59,845 nt of DNA from Fructobacillus cardui (GTDB lineage: Bacteria > Bacillota > Bacilli > Lactobacillales > Lactobacillaceae), in NCBI RefSeq assembly GCF_023218935.1, contig NZ_JAJIAL010000010.1. One strand, 5' to 3'. Both the position numbers and the translations under genes were made by a program. The notes beneath the pieces are model-generated. The model was not told the origin of the DNA. It did not search any database and saw only the letters and a list, made by a program, of their open reading frames with translations. Shown piece by piece: positions 17,815-27,627 of the stretch (position 1 is the first letter of the stretch; the number at the start of each line of letters is the position of its first letter).

Positions 17815-17881
17815 AAAACCGATGACAGTAGTGATATGAACCCTGAATTTTAGGATTCATATCACTACTGTCATCGGTTTT
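17815..17881. terminator. Exceptionally long perfect hairpin between convergent genes
   Basis: Arms 17815-17840 and 17856-17881 are perfectly complementary over 26 bases (key core GACAGTAGTGATATG); after one mismatch three more pairs close a 7-base loop. A/T tracts at both ends let it act as a bidirectional terminator for the membrane protein (plus) and the CBS gene (minus). Stem length is about twice that of other terminators here. Confidence 0.8.
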
Positions 17882-17887
17882 TAGTGC

Positions 17888-18538
17888 TTAGACAAATTCA
17901 TTTAAGTTTTCAACGGATTGAACTTGGAACCGCTTGCGCTCGAGCTTGGTGATAATCTTGCGCAGGATGGGGGAGTCTTCCGTTAGTGGTAGAGTAAAGA
18001 GAATGGATTTCGGTTCGTTTTTCTCGTTTTGGATCGAAAGAACGGACTCGATATTAGTATAGCGGGTGATAACTCGGGTAATTTGTTGTAGATTTCCCCG
18101 TTCTTCTTGCTTGGTTTTGACTGCCAGTGAAACGCCACCCTTTTGGAGTGACCATGACTGTGATAGCAGGTCCATCAAAGAGGAGTGGGTCAGGACGCCG
18201 ATAAAGTGGTGGGCGTCATCAACCACGGCAATGTGTGGCAGGTCGCGAATAGCGAAGAAAAGTTCATAGAAATCAGCCGAAGTTGAGATAAACTTGGTTG
18301 AATTGCGCATGATTGAAGTTGCCCGCGTGCTTGTATCACCACCACGAGCAATATACTCATAAACGTGTTGACGGTAAACATTACCACGGAAGAGGTGCCC
18401 GGTGGTATCTAAAATTGGAATTGTACGGATGTGATCGGCTTCTTTACTTTCAAACAGTTCGTAGACTTCTTTGATAGTGGTGTCTTCGCTGATGGTAAGT
18501 AATTGATTTTTAGGGACGATCAAAGACTTTGGAAACAT
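17888..18538 (-). CDS. CBS-pair plus ACT-like domain regulator (AcuB-like architecture)
   Basis: 216 aa from the ATG at 18538, which has SD AAAGGCAGG; a longer frame would include it. Two CBS motifs (about 1-135; RTIPILDTTGHLFRGNV and PHIAVVDDAHHFIGVLTHSSLMD) suggest adenine-nucleotide binding. The remainder, NLQQITRVITRYTNIESVLSI to LERKRFQVQSVENL, folds like an ACT domain. This order matches AcuB-type proteins, whose function is poorly defined. Single-gene unit on the minus strand. Confidence 0.82.
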   Translation of the reverse strand: MFPKSLIVPKNQLLTISEDTTIKEVYELFESKEADHIRTIPILDTTGHLFRGNVYRQHVYEYIARGGDTSTRATSIMRNSTKFISTSADFYELFFAIRDLPHIAVVDDAHHFIGVLTHSSLMDLLSQSWSLQKGGVSLAVKTKQEERGNLQQITRVITRYTNIESVLSIQNEKNEPKSILFTLPLTEDSPILRKIITKLERKRFQVQSVENLNEFV

Positions 18539-18658
18539 AGATTGCCTGCCTTTATAAAAGTTCTTTCTTTGCTCTATCCTAACATATTTATGTGTCAAAC
18601 TTGCGTGTTATAATAATAAGATTAGGATGTTAGTAGAAATGTTTGAAAGGAAACCCTG

Positions 18659-19231
18659 ATGAAATTTATTTTTGGCCTTGGAAATATTGGTGAAAGCTAT
18701 GATTTGACAAGACACAACATTGGCTTTATGGCCTTAGACCACTTCGCGGCTAGTCAGGGGGGCGAATTTGTACCAACGAAACTTTATGCATCGGCCGCCA
18801 AGGTTGTGATTGATGGGGAAACGGTTTGGTTGGTTAAGCCAAGTACTTACATGAACGATTCTGGCCAGGCGGTTCAAGCTTTTTTGGACTTTTACGGTGG
18901 GGATGTTGATGACATCCTCGTGTTGGCCGACGATATGGACCAATCCTTTGGCAAGATTCGCTTTCGGGCCAAGGGCTCTGCCGGTGGCCATAATGGATTA
19001 AAATCAATTATGGCCCATACGAAAACGCAAGGCTTTTTGCGCTTAAAGTTTGGCATTGGCCATCCAGACCATGACCATCAGTCGGTCGTTAATTACGTTT
19101 TGGGTAAATTTTCAAAAGACGATTTAGCCACCTGGGATGATACTTTTAAAAAGGTCGACCAGGCCCTCGTGGATTGGGTTCATGGGGCAAATGCGGCTGA
19201 ATTGAGCAATCAATATAATGGGGAAGCATGA
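18659..19231 (+). CDS. pth: Peptidyl-tRNA hydrolase
   Basis: Frees tRNA from drop-off peptidyl-tRNAs. Family start FGLGNIGESYDLTRHNIGF (the usual Pro in GLGNPG is Ile), catalytic His20, KPSTYMNDSGQAV and VLADDMDQSFGKIR, then GSAGGHNGLKSI. 190 aa. Overlaps mfd by 4 bases: the classic pth-mfd-rqcP-divIC order begins. Confidence 0.95.
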   Translation: MKFIFGLGNIGESYDLTRHNIGFMALDHFAASQGGEFVPTKLYASAAKVVIDGETVWLVKPSTYMNDSGQAVQAFLDFYGGDVDDILVLADDMDQSFGKIRFRAKGSAGGHNGLKSIMAHTKTQGFLRLKFGIGHPDHDHQSVVNYVLGKFSKDDLATWDDTFKKVDQALVDWVHGANAAELSNQYNGEA

Positions 19232-22200
19232 CGTTAACAAAATATTTAACGAACAATGAAACAATTACGAAATTAACCGAACAACAAAAGCCTGGCGAGC
19301 GCCAGCTTTTTTTGGGTGTGAATGGGGCAGCAAAGGCGGCCTCGTTAGCAGCGCTTTATGAACGGCGGCCACAGCCGATTTTGGTGCTCACCGATACTCA
19401 GGCTCACTTGGAGGATTTGGCGAACGATCTGGCTGATTTAGTAGCCGAGGAGGACCTTTACCGGTTTTCGGCCGAGGAAGCATTGGCGACGGAACTCGCC
19501 GTTTCTTCCAATTCTTTTGTGACTGATCGGGTAGAAGCTTTAACAGGCTTGGCCACCGGTCGGCCTGGAATTTATCTGACAAATTTGGCGGCCTTCGTTC
19601 GTTATGAGCCGCAGGTGGCTGATTTCACGAATGCACAAATGCGCTTGAAGGTTGGGGAGAGCTATGACTTTCAAGATTTGAAAGCGCGGTTGGTGACTCT
19701 GGGATACCGCTTGGTTGTTCGAGTGGAAAATCCGGGTGAATATGCCCAACGGGGTTCTATTTTTGATGTTTTTCCACCAACAGCTGATAATCCCTACCGG
19801 CTCGATTTTTTTGATGATGAATTGGATATGATTAAGACCTTTGATCCGTCCAGTCAAAAGAGTGCCGATTCGGTGACCGGGGTCACGGTTTTACCGGCGA
19901 CTGATTTGGTGATTGACCAAGATTGCTATCAGGCTGGTAAAACACGCCTGGAGGAGGCCTTTTCAGCTTATCGTAAGGGTTTGCCGGGAGTGGAGAAAAA
20001 ACACGCCACGGAGGGCTTTGATAGCACGCAGATGGCACTTGATGAAGGGCGGCGGGACCAATCGATTCTGCCGTATGCTCAGTATTTTTTCCAAGAGAAG
20101 ACGACGCTGATTGATTACTTGGGTCAAGAGGGATTATTTGTTGTTGATGACTTTGCGCGCTTGCAGGAAAGCGCCTTATCGCAAAATACCCTTGACCAGG
20201 AATGGCTTGACCAGCAGGTCGAGGCCTACCAGATTGTGCCACCATTGGCCATTAAGGATGACTTGGAAGCCATTTTGGGTCGAGTTCACCAGGCCGAACT
20301 TTATCTGGCCAACTTCCAGCGCGGTTTGAATAAGTTAACGTTTGCTCACTTGGAAGAAATCACCTCCAGGCCAGCAAACCAATACTACGGTCAAATTCCG
20401 GCTCTTTTACCGGATTTGCAGTTTGCTCAAGACCGCGGGATGACGATGGTGCTTTTAATCGGCGACCGCGACCGGGCACAAAATTTTGTGGCAACATTGA
20501 AGGATCATGATTTAACGGTGCCAATTAACCGCGAAATTCAGCCCAACCAGGTCCAAATAATTATTGGTAACTTTGGGGCCGGCTTTGAGTGGCCTAAGAG
20601 TCATTTAACGGTCTTAACTGAGCGCGAGTTGTTTGATAAGGCACGGAAGCCGGTGGCCCGTCGGTCCCGGAAGATGGCGAACGCCGAACGTTTGAAGTCC
20701 TATAATGAGCTTCAGGTAGGCGACTATGTTGTCCATATCAACCATGGAATCGGTCAGTATCAGGGCTTGCAAAGTCTCGAGGCCGATGGTGGTAAGCAGG
20801 ACTATTTGGTCATTTTGTACCAAAAGAATGCTAAGATCTTTTTGCCAGTCACCCAGTTAAATCTGATTCAAAAGTATATTGGTGGGTCAGACACTGGGAA
20901 GAAGCCTAAGATTAATAAATTGGGCGGGACCGAATGGCAAAAGACCAAGAAGCAAGTTCAAAATAAGATTGAAGATATTGCTGACGAGCTGTTAGAACTC
21001 TATGCCGAACGGGAAGCCAAGCAAGGCTATGCCTTTCCACCCGATGATACGGCCCAACTAAAGTTTGATACGGCCTTTCCTTATCCGGAAACGCCCGACC
21101 AGGTTCGTAGTATCGAAGAAATTAAGGCTGACATGCAGCGCTTACGGCCAATGGACCGGCTACTGGTTGGGGATGTTGGCTTTGGTAAAACCGAGGTTGC
21201 CTTGCGAGCGGTCTTCAAGGCTGCCCACGCTGGTAAGCAAGTTGCCTTTTTGGCGCCAACGACGATTTTGGTTCAACAGCACTATGAGACGATGGTCGAA
21301 CGCTTTGCTGATTTCCCAGAAATTCGGATTGGCCACTTGTCTCGCTTTCAAACGGCAGCCGAAAACAAGCAGACCATTCAGGCGTTAAAGGACCACGAAC
21401 TGGATATCGTCGTTGGGACACACCGTCTGTTAAGTGCCGACATGGCCTTTGCCGACCTCGGCTTACTGGTCATCGATGAGGAACAGCGCTTTGGTGTTAA
21501 GCACAAGGAAAAGTTAAAGCAAATCAGGACTAACGTCGATGTCTTGACGTTAACAGCAACGCCAATTCCACGAACGCTGAACATGGCCATGGTTGGTGCT
21601 CGCGATTTGTCCGTGATTGAAACGCCACCATTGAACCGTTACCCAATTCAGACCTACGTCGTGGAACTTGATTGGACGTTGGTGCGCGATGTGATTGGCA
21701 AGGAATTGGCCCGTAATGGCCAGGTTTTCTACCTGCATAACCGGGTGGCCGACCTGGAACGGATTGCGGACCAGATTCAGGACCTGGTGCCCGATGCTCG
21801 GGTTGCAGTCATTCACGGTCAAATGTCAGAAGTCCAGTTGGAGGGAATTCTCTACTCCTTCTTAAACCAGGAATTCGATGTCCTGGTAACAACTACGATT
21901 ATTGAAACTGGGGTCGACATTCCCAATGCGAACACGTTGATTGTTGATAATGCCGATCACATGGGTCTGTCACAGCTTTACCAGCTTCGTGGCCGAGTCG
22001 GACGGTCAGCCCGGTTAGCCTATGCCTACTTTACTTATCCATTTACCCGCACGCCGAGTGAAGAGGGACAAAAGCGGCTGGAAGCCATTCGGGACTTTAC
22101 GGAACTGGGTTCAGGCTTTAAGATTGCGATGCGTGACCTATCGATTCGAGGCGCCGGCGACCTGCTTGGTAAGCAGCAGCACGGCTTTATTGATTCGGTC

Positions 22201-22767
22201 GGTTATGATTTGTATACCCAGATGCTCAAAGAGGCTGTTGCTGCAAAGCAGGGTCAGACCAAGCCGGCAACGACAACGCAAACGGATGCCGAACTCATTT
22301 TGGGAGTATTGGCCTTCTTGCCCGATGACTACGTGGCAGATTCGGCGGAAAAGATTGACCTTTACCGTCAAATTCGTCAGGTGAAGTCAGATGAAGACTT
22401 CGAGAATGTTGAGTCTGATTTGATTGACCGCTTCGGTGATTTCCCAGATGAGGTTGGTCGCCTATTACTGGTTTCTCGAATCAAGAACTTGGCTGATTTG
22501 GCAGAGGTCACGCAAATCCGGCGCCAGAAAAATCAGGTCACAGTACGCTTTGCTGAATCGATGACCAGCAAATTAGCTGGGGAAACCATTTTCCAAGCTT
22601 TGCAGGACGTCCCCTACAAGGCGGTGGTCGATGGCAAGCAGGCTCAGTTGGCCGTCACGTTAACTATTGATTTAAAAGAGGAGTCAGCATACTGGCTCAA
22701 TAACCTGCGAAACTTCCTCTTGGTTGTTTTGCAACTAACAAAAAAGGATGAATTTGATGCGAATTGA
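19228..22767 (+). CDS. mfd: Transcription-repair coupling factor Mfd
   Basis: Removes RNA polymerase stalled at lesions and recruits UvrA. 1179 aa with all regions: UvrB-like N-terminal part (AQRGSIFDVFPPTADNPYRLDFFDDE), polymerase-interaction domain (ELQVGDYVVHINHGIGQYQG), RecG-like helicase with P-loop GDVGFGKTEVALRA near 645-658, DEEQRFGV box, TATPIPRTL, and GRVGRSARLAYAYF. Intact. Confidence 0.98.
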   Translation: MTLTKYLTNNETITKLTEQQKPGERQLFLGVNGAAKAASLAALYERRPQPILVLTDTQAHLEDLANDLADLVAEEDLYRFSAEEALATELAVSSNSFVTDRVEALTGLATGRPGIYLTNLAAFVRYEPQVADFTNAQMRLKVGESYDFQDLKARLVTLGYRLVVRVENPGEYAQRGSIFDVFPPTADNPYRLDFFDDELDMIKTFDPSSQKSADSVTGVTVLPATDLVIDQDCYQAGKTRLEEAFSAYRKGLPGVEKKHATEGFDSTQMALDEGRRDQSILPYAQYFFQEKTTLIDYLGQEGLFVVDDFARLQESALSQNTLDQEWLDQQVEAYQIVPPLAIKDDLEAILGRVHQAELYLANFQRGLNKLTFAHLEEITSRPANQYYGQIPALLPDLQFAQDRGMTMVLLIGDRDRAQNFVATLKDHDLTVPINREIQPNQVQIIIGNFGAGFEWPKSHLTVLTERELFDKARKPVARRSRKMANAERLKSYNELQVGDYVVHINHGIGQYQGLQSLEADGGKQDYLVILYQKNAKIFLPVTQLNLIQKYIGGSDTGKKPKINKLGGTEWQKTKKQVQNKIEDIADELLELYAEREAKQGYAFPPDDTAQLKFDTAFPYPETPDQVRSIEEIKADMQRLRPMDRLLVGDVGFGKTEVALRAVFKAAHAGKQVAFLAPTTILVQQHYETMVERFADFPEIRIGHLSRFQTAAENKQTIQALKDHELDIVVGTHRLLSADMAFADLGLLVIDEEQRFGVKHKEKLKQIRTNVDVLTLTATPIPRTLNMAMVGARDLSVIETPPLNRYPIQTYVVELDWTLVRDVIGKELARNGQVFYLHNRVADLERIADQIQDLVPDARVAVIHGQMSEVQLEGILYSFLNQEFDVLVTTTIIETGVDIPNANTLIVDNADHMGLSQLYQLRGRVGRSARLAYAYFTYPFTRTPSEEGQKRLEAIRDFTELGSGFKIAMRDLSIRGAGDLLGKQQHGFIDSVGYDLYTQMLKEAVAAKQGQTKPATTTQTDAELILGVLAFLPDDYVADSAEKIDLYRQIRQVKSDEDFENVESDLIDRFGDFPDEVGRLLLVSRIKNLADLAEVTQIRRQKNQVTVRFAESMTSKLAGETIFQALQDVPYKAVVDGKQAQLAVTLTIDLKEESAYWLNNLRNFLLVVLQLTKKDEFDAN

Positions 22768-23032
22768 TAAGTTTTTAAAGCTTTCACGGATTATTAAGCG
22801 CCGGGCCGTTGCCAAGGATTTGGCCGACCAAGGACGGATTGAAATCAACGATAAGCGGGCGAAATCAGCTGCTAATGTTGGTACCAATGATTTGATTACG
22901 ATTCATTTCGGTAACAAGACTTTGGTGGTCAGGGTTTTGAAATTGGCCGAAATCGTTAAAAAGGACGAAGCACAGGATCTGTATGAGGTTGTTTCCGAAT
23001 CTTATGAGCAGCAAGATGACAAGGAAGATTAA
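22757..23032 (+). CDS. rqcP: S4-domain ribosome quality-control factor RqcP
   Basis: Small RNA-binding protein (YabO) that works with RqcH in C-terminal alanine tailing of stalled peptides. S4 domain MRIDKFLKLSRIIKRRAVAKDL, then GRIEINDKRAKSAANVGTNDLI. The ATG at 22757 with SD AAGGATG is chosen over an ATG three codons upstream that overlaps the SD. 91 aa; overlaps the mfd end. Confidence 0.92.
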   Translation: MRIDKFLKLSRIIKRRAVAKDLADQGRIEINDKRAKSAANVGTNDLITIHFGNKTLVVRVLKLAEIVKKDEAQDLYEVVSESYEQQDDKED

Positions 23033-23109
23033 GTTTGTCTAAAGCCTGCTAATTTGCCTTGCAAGTCTATTGCGATTATGTCAAAATAATACTGATAAGG
23101 AGTGGGGCG

Positions 23110-23502
23110 ATGGTAGAAAACGAGCACCGACAATCGAATATTCGACCGTTAAATGCTCGGATTGCCAAGCAGATTGCTGCCTCCGATGCCCGTCGTGAAG
23201 CGAGTCGTAGGCACTATGCCAGGGCCCACCACTTGCGGGAACGACGGATTGTCTTAATCGGTCTTGCTGTGGCCGCGGTTTTCATGGTTCAGTTGGTGCT
23301 GGGGCAGGTGCGGTTGCACGCTGCTAACCAAACACTGACTAAGTCCGAACTATCCCTTCAAGCCGTTCAAAAGGAAAACAAATCCTTGAAAAAAACGTCG
23401 AACCAATTGAAGGATCCGGCTTACTTGCAACAAATTTTGCGTGATAAGTACGGTTACTCACGCAAGGGCGAAACGATTTATAATTTACCAGACAAATCTT
23501 AA
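23110..23502 (+). CDS. divIC: Septum formation initiator DivIC/FtsB family
   Basis: Bitopic division protein of the FtsL-DivIB-DivIC complex. A basic cytoplasmic N-terminus, one membrane helix near 58-78 (IVLIGLAVAAVFMVQLVLG), then a coiled coil (LSLQAVQKENKSLKKTSNQL) and the YLQQILRDKYGYSRKGETIY end typical of the family. Start at 23110 with SD GGAG; the longer frame to 23059 lacks one. 130 aa. Confidence 0.9.
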   Translation: MVENEHRQSNIRPLNARIAKQIAASDARREASRRHYARAHHLRERRIVLIGLAVAAVFMVQLVLGQVRLHAANQTLTKSELSLQAVQKENKSLKKTSNQLKDPAYLQQILRDKYGYSRKGETIYNLPDKS

Positions 23503-23512
23503 TGAATTGTCT

Positions 23513-23544
23513 AAAAGCCACCCTGGATAAGGGTGGCTTTTTCT
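23513..23544 (+). terminator. Hairpin/terminator between divIC and tilS
   Basis: AAAGCCACCCT / AGGGTGGCTTTTT, a perfect 11-base stem and T-run. It lies inside an upstream extension of the tilS frame and so argues for a tilS start after it. Confidence 0.75.
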
Positions 23545-23546
23545 TG

Positions 23547-24878
23547 ATGACAATGGGTAAAATAAAAGCGATGAAGAAAACGATTGCACAGACAATTAAA
23601 GTAAAAGAGTGGCCAGAGAAGGTGGTGCTAGCCGTCTCTGGTGGCCTTGATTCCATGACACTCCTGGATTCATTGCACCGTTATCGACCAGACATCGAAC
23701 TGGTCGTTGTCCATGTCAATTATCAACTGCGTGGTGCCGCTTCCGATGGCGATGAGATCTTTGTGAGAAATCAGTGCCAAGCACGTCAAATTCCCTGTTA
23801 CGTTAAAAGGGTGACGGCGCCCGGAAACAGTGGCGTGGAGGCCTGGGCACGAAAGGTGCGTTACGATTTTTTTGACCAAGTTGCAAAAGAAACAGGTGCT
23901 CGGGCTGTTGTTTTGGCCCAGCACCAAGATGACCAGGTCGAAACACTATTATTACAATTAATTCGGGGTGGCCTAGCCCAGCAAAAAGTGGGAATGATGG
24001 GGCAGCCGGATTATTACTTGCGGCCCTTTCTTGACTTCTCAAAGGAAGAACTCAAAAACTACGCTAAAGATAATCAGGTCGAGTGGCGGGAAGATGCGAC
24101 GAATGCGGATCCTAGTTATACAGGTCGGAACCAGTTGCGCCACGAAATCATCCCGGCCTTAGCGACCATTAATGCCAAAGCGAAAGAACACTTAGCTGAT
24201 TTTGCCAAGCAGGAAGCTGTTGACCAAGAACTGCTGCAAGATCAGGCGAAGACATTTTTGCCGATTTTTCAGGCTGATTTTCACCAGGTGCCGAAACCTT
24301 GGTGGGAGAAAACAATCTTACTATGGCTACAAAATCAGGGCATCTATCAAGTCAAAAATGGACAAATGATTGCCATTTTGTCTTTATTAGCCAATGACCA
24401 AAAGCCCAATGGCCAGGTTGATTTGGGGGATGGCTGGATGATGATTAAGGCTTATTCACAGGTTCAACTTATAAAAGAAGAAAAAACTGTAAAAAATGAC
24501 CGAAAGCCCGAAGAACTTGTGTTAAAATTAAACCAATGGCAATTTTTTGACTGTGGCCAGCTTTTGTGGACCCAAAAAAGACCGCAAAAAGCTGATCAAG
24601 CCCTGGTTTTACCCGAACATTTGGTGGGCGTTTTAACGTTATCTTTGGCTAAAAAAGCTGATCGTGTCCCTCTGAAAATCGGTACAAAATCAGTGCGTCG
24701 TCTCTTAATTGACAAAAAAATTCCGGTCACATTACGGGAAAAGACCTGGTTATTAAAAGATCAAAGTCAGGTAGTTTTGGCTGTTTGGCTAGGTCAACAG
24801 ACTTGGTACCTGCCCGCCGGACGTGATCGTCCGAATGTAGCTAAGCAATGGTTAGTATGGCGAATTGAGGAAAATTAG
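23547..24878 (+). CDS. tilS: tRNA(Ile)-lysidine synthase TilS
   Basis: Converts C34 of the CAU-anticodon isoleucine tRNA to lysidine; essential. PP-loop VLAVSGGLDSMTLLDSL, RxxLRGxxS-like NYQLRGAAS, ARKVRYDFF, and QHQDDQVETLLLQLIRGG; then the C-terminal domain with VPLKIGTKSVRRLLIDKKIP. 443 aa from ATG 23547; ATGs at 23553 and 23571 are alternatives and none has a strong SD. The stop TAG overlaps the GTG start of hpt. Confidence 0.93.
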   Translation: MTMGKIKAMKKTIAQTIKVKEWPEKVVLAVSGGLDSMTLLDSLHRYRPDIELVVVHVNYQLRGAASDGDEIFVRNQCQARQIPCYVKRVTAPGNSGVEAWARKVRYDFFDQVAKETGARAVVLAQHQDDQVETLLLQLIRGGLAQQKVGMMGQPDYYLRPFLDFSKEELKNYAKDNQVEWREDATNADPSYTGRNQLRHEIIPALATINAKAKEHLADFAKQEAVDQELLQDQAKTFLPIFQADFHQVPKPWWEKTILLWLQNQGIYQVKNGQMIAILSLLANDQKPNGQVDLGDGWMMIKAYSQVQLIKEEKTVKNDRKPEELVLKLNQWQFFDCGQLLWTQKRPQKADQALVLPEHLVGVLTLSLAKKADRVPLKIGTKSVRRLLIDKKIPVTLREKTWLLKDQSQVVLAVWLGQQTWYLPAGRDRPNVAKQWLVWRIEEN

Positions 24879-25414
24879 TGAATAACGATATCGAAGAAGT
24901 ATTATTTGACCAAGAGCAAATCCACGAAGCAGCGGTTCGTCTTGGTCAAACCATTACCAAAGACTATGCGGGGAGAAAGCCTCTCGTGTTGTCAGTGCTC
25001 AAAGGTGCTTACCTTTGGACAGCGGATTTGGTCCGTGAAATCGATTTGTACGTCGATTTAGAATTTATTAAAATTTCTTCCTACCATGGAGGAGTAACAT
25101 CATCCAATGAAATTCAGTTGGTAACGGATGTCCAGTCGGATGTCGCTGGACGCGATGTCTTGATTATAGAAGACATCGTTGATACAGGTCAGTCCCTGCG
25201 GTTTTTGAAGGACTTACTTAAAGATCGTGGCGCCAATTCCGTGCAGGTCGCTACGTTCTTAGACAAAAAGGGTGGACGGAAGATTGAAATCGATGCCGAT
25301 TACGTTGGCTTCGATGTTCGCAACGAATTTGTTGTTGGCTATGGTTTAGACTATGCAGGCTTGTATCGTAACTTGCCTTACGTTGGTATTCTGAAAAAGG
25401 ATATTTATAGTTAA
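24878..25414 (+). CDS. hpt: Hypoxanthine phosphoribosyltransferase
   Basis: Purine salvage: hypoxanthine or guanine plus PRPP gives IMP or GMP. PRPP-binding LIIEDIVDTGQSL near 96-108, SVLKGAYLWTADLVR early, and the KGGRKIEIDADYVGF base-binding region followed by VGYGLDY. 178 aa. GTG start overlapping the tilS stop (TAGTG). Sits in its usual place between tilS and ftsH. Confidence 0.95.
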   Translation: MNNDIEEVLFDQEQIHEAAVRLGQTITKDYAGRKPLVLSVLKGAYLWTADLVREIDLYVDLEFIKISSYHGGVTSSNEIQLVTDVQSDVAGRDVLIIEDIVDTGQSLRFLKDLLKDRGANSVQVATFLDKKGGRKIEIDADYVGFDVRNEFVVGYGLDYAGLYRNLPYVGILKKDIYS

Positions 25415-25476
25415 CATCCATTTAATCTCGTACCCGTATAATTTATAGCAACTTTTATCAAGATTGAGGACTCCCG

Positions 25477-27555
25477 ATGAAAAAAAATAACGGTGGCTTC
25501 TTTAGAAGCTCCTTTCTATATGTCATCATCTTCTTGGCGGTCATTGCTGGAATTTACTCACTAGTTGGTGGGTCAAATGGCGGAACAAAGACGTTATCAT
25601 CGTCTGACTTCGTTAAGCAATTGTCCGACAAGGAGATTGACTCTTTCACAATCCAGCCCGGTAACGACGTTTACACGGTGACTGGAACTTATAAGAATAG
25701 CCAAAAGTCATCATCGACTGGTCAAGGCTTGAATAGCCTCTTGGCAAATCAGACTACGACAACGAAGTTTTCAACTTCTGTCTTGGAAAATGATTCATCA
25801 TTGAAGCAGATTACTGATTTGGCCAAGAAGACCAACACGGATATGACGACAAAGCCAGCACCATCTTCTGGCTTCTGGTTGAATTTGGTTATTTCCATTG
25901 TGCCATTGCTCTTAATTGTGGGTGTCTTCTACTTGATGATGTCCCAATCAAGCGGTAAGGGTGGTCAAGGCGGCATGATGGGTAACTTTGGTAAGTCAAA
26001 GGCAAAGCCTTCTGATCCGAAGGATAACAAGATTCGCTTTGAAAACGTTGCTGGTTCTGACGAAGAAAAAGAAGAACTGGTTGAAGTTGTTGAATTCTTG
26101 AAGTCGCCAAAGAAGTTCGTAGATATGGGCGCCCGTATTCCAAAGGGTGTTTTGCTTGAAGGCCCTCCCGGAACTGGTAAAACATTGCTAGCAAAGGCTG
26201 TTGCCGGTGAAGCTTCTGTACCGTTCTTCTCAATGTCTGGTTCAGACTTTGTTGAAATGTTTGTCGGTGTTGGTGCTTCACGTGTTCGTGACTTGTTTGA
26301 AGAAGCCAAGAAGGCTGCCCCTGCCATTATCTTTATCGATGAAATCGATGCCGTTGGTCGTCGCCGTGGTTCTGGCGTTGGCGGTGGTAACGATGAACGT
26401 GAGCAGACGTTGAACCAAATCTTGATTGAAATGGATGGATTTGAGAACTCTGAAGGCGTTATTATTCTGGCATCAACCAACCGTTCTGATGTTTTGGATC
26501 CAGCCTTGCTTCGTTCAGGTCGTTTTGACCGAAAGATTTTGGTTGGCGCTCCTGACGTTAAGGGTCGTGAAGCAATTTTGAAGGTTCACGCTAAGAACAA
26601 GCCATTGGCACCGGCCGTGGACTTGAGGGCGATTGCCCACCAAACACCTGGTTACGTTGGGGCTGATTTGGAAAACTTGTTGAACGAAGCTGCCTTGCTG
26701 GCTGCTCGTCGCGACAAGAAGTTAATCGACTCCGCTGACTTGGATGAAGCCGAAGATCGGATTTTCCAAGGACCTGCTAAGGCCAACCGGGCAATGTCCG
26801 AGTTGGAACGGAAGACAACCGCCTTCCACGAAGCCGGTCACGCCTTGGTTGGTTTGGTTCGTTCAAACGCATCCGTTGTTCGTAAGGTCACGATTGTGCC
26901 GCGTGGACGCATTGGTGGTTACGCTTTGATGACACCAAAGACCGATCGTTATAACATTCGTTATTCAGAAGCTAAGGAACAATTGGCTGGTTTGATGGGT
27001 GGACGTGCTGCCGAATTGGCAACATTCAACGAAGCTTCATCCGGTGCTGCGAACGATTTCCAGCAGGCAACGAATTTGGCCCGCCAAATGGTGACGGCCT
27101 ATGGAATGTCTGAAAAGTTGGGTATGGTTCAACTTGAAGGGAATGCTTCTGTTGGCTATAGCGAACAGGGTGGCGCACAGTCATATTCAGACGAAACGGC
27201 TGCATTGATTGATGAAGAAGTTCGCCGTTTGACTAAGGAAGCCTTTGAGGAAGCAACAAAGATTTTGACGGAACACAAGGATAAGTTGGCAGCGATTGCT
27301 AATGCCTTGTTGGATGTTGAATCATTGGACGAAAAGCAAATTAAGGACATCTACGAAACTGGTCACTTCACCAAGAAGGGTGAAGAAGACGAAGATGATG
27401 CCAAGTCATTTGATGAAACTAAGGCTTCTTTGGATCACAAGGAAGACGAAGTGGAAGATGAAGAGCAAAAGGGTGATGAAAACCCAACAAAGCCTCTTGA
27501 TCAAAATGATGACCAATCTGAATCTGCGGACGATACGACTGATTCAGATAAATAA
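25477..27555 (+). CDS. ftsH: ATP-dependent zinc metalloprotease FtsH
   Basis: Membrane AAA+ protease for quality control. Two membrane helices (about 10-27 and 131-151) flank an extracytoplasmic domain; then Walker A GPPGTGKTLLAK (~230), Walker B IIFIDEIDAVG, second region of homology, and the zinc motif HEAGH at about 451-455. Ends in a very acidic tail (DEDDAKSF ... ESADDTTDSDK), common in lactic acid bacteria. 692 aa, intact. Confidence 0.97.
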   Translation: MKKNNGGFFRSSFLYVIIFLAVIAGIYSLVGGSNGGTKTLSSSDFVKQLSDKEIDSFTIQPGNDVYTVTGTYKNSQKSSSTGQGLNSLLANQTTTTKFSTSVLENDSSLKQITDLAKKTNTDMTTKPAPSSGFWLNLVISIVPLLLIVGVFYLMMSQSSGKGGQGGMMGNFGKSKAKPSDPKDNKIRFENVAGSDEEKEELVEVVEFLKSPKKFVDMGARIPKGVLLEGPPGTGKTLLAKAVAGEASVPFFSMSGSDFVEMFVGVGASRVRDLFEEAKKAAPAIIFIDEIDAVGRRRGSGVGGGNDEREQTLNQILIEMDGFENSEGVIILASTNRSDVLDPALLRSGRFDRKILVGAPDVKGREAILKVHAKNKPLAPAVDLRAIAHQTPGYVGADLENLLNEAALLAARRDKKLIDSADLDEAEDRIFQGPAKANRAMSELERKTTAFHEAGHALVGLVRSNASVVRKVTIVPRGRIGGYALMTPKTDRYNIRYSEAKEQLAGLMGGRAAELATFNEASSGAANDFQQATNLARQMVTAYGMSEKLGMVQLEGNASVGYSEQGGAQSYSDETAALIDEEVRRLTKEAFEEATKILTEHKDKLAAIANALLDVESLDEKQIKDIYETGHFTKKGEEDEDDAKSFDETKASLDHKEDEVEDEEQKGDENPTKPLDQNDDQSESADDTTDSDK

Positions 27556-27563
27556 GTTTTTTA

Positions 27564-27596
27564 AAAAAGTTGGCTTAGGCCGGCTTTTTCTTTTAC
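27564..27596 (+). terminator. Terminator after ftsH
   Basis: AAGTTGGC / GCCGGCTT stem (two G-T pairs), loop TTAG, followed by TTTTCTTTT. Confidence 0.75.
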
Positions 27597-27627
27597 AATA
27601 AAGACAAGAACAAATAAAGGAATTCTT

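Noticed and set aside
23502..23546. tilS start at 23502 overlapping divIC
   Set aside because: Would place a perfect terminator hairpin inside the coding region and adds residues unlike the family.
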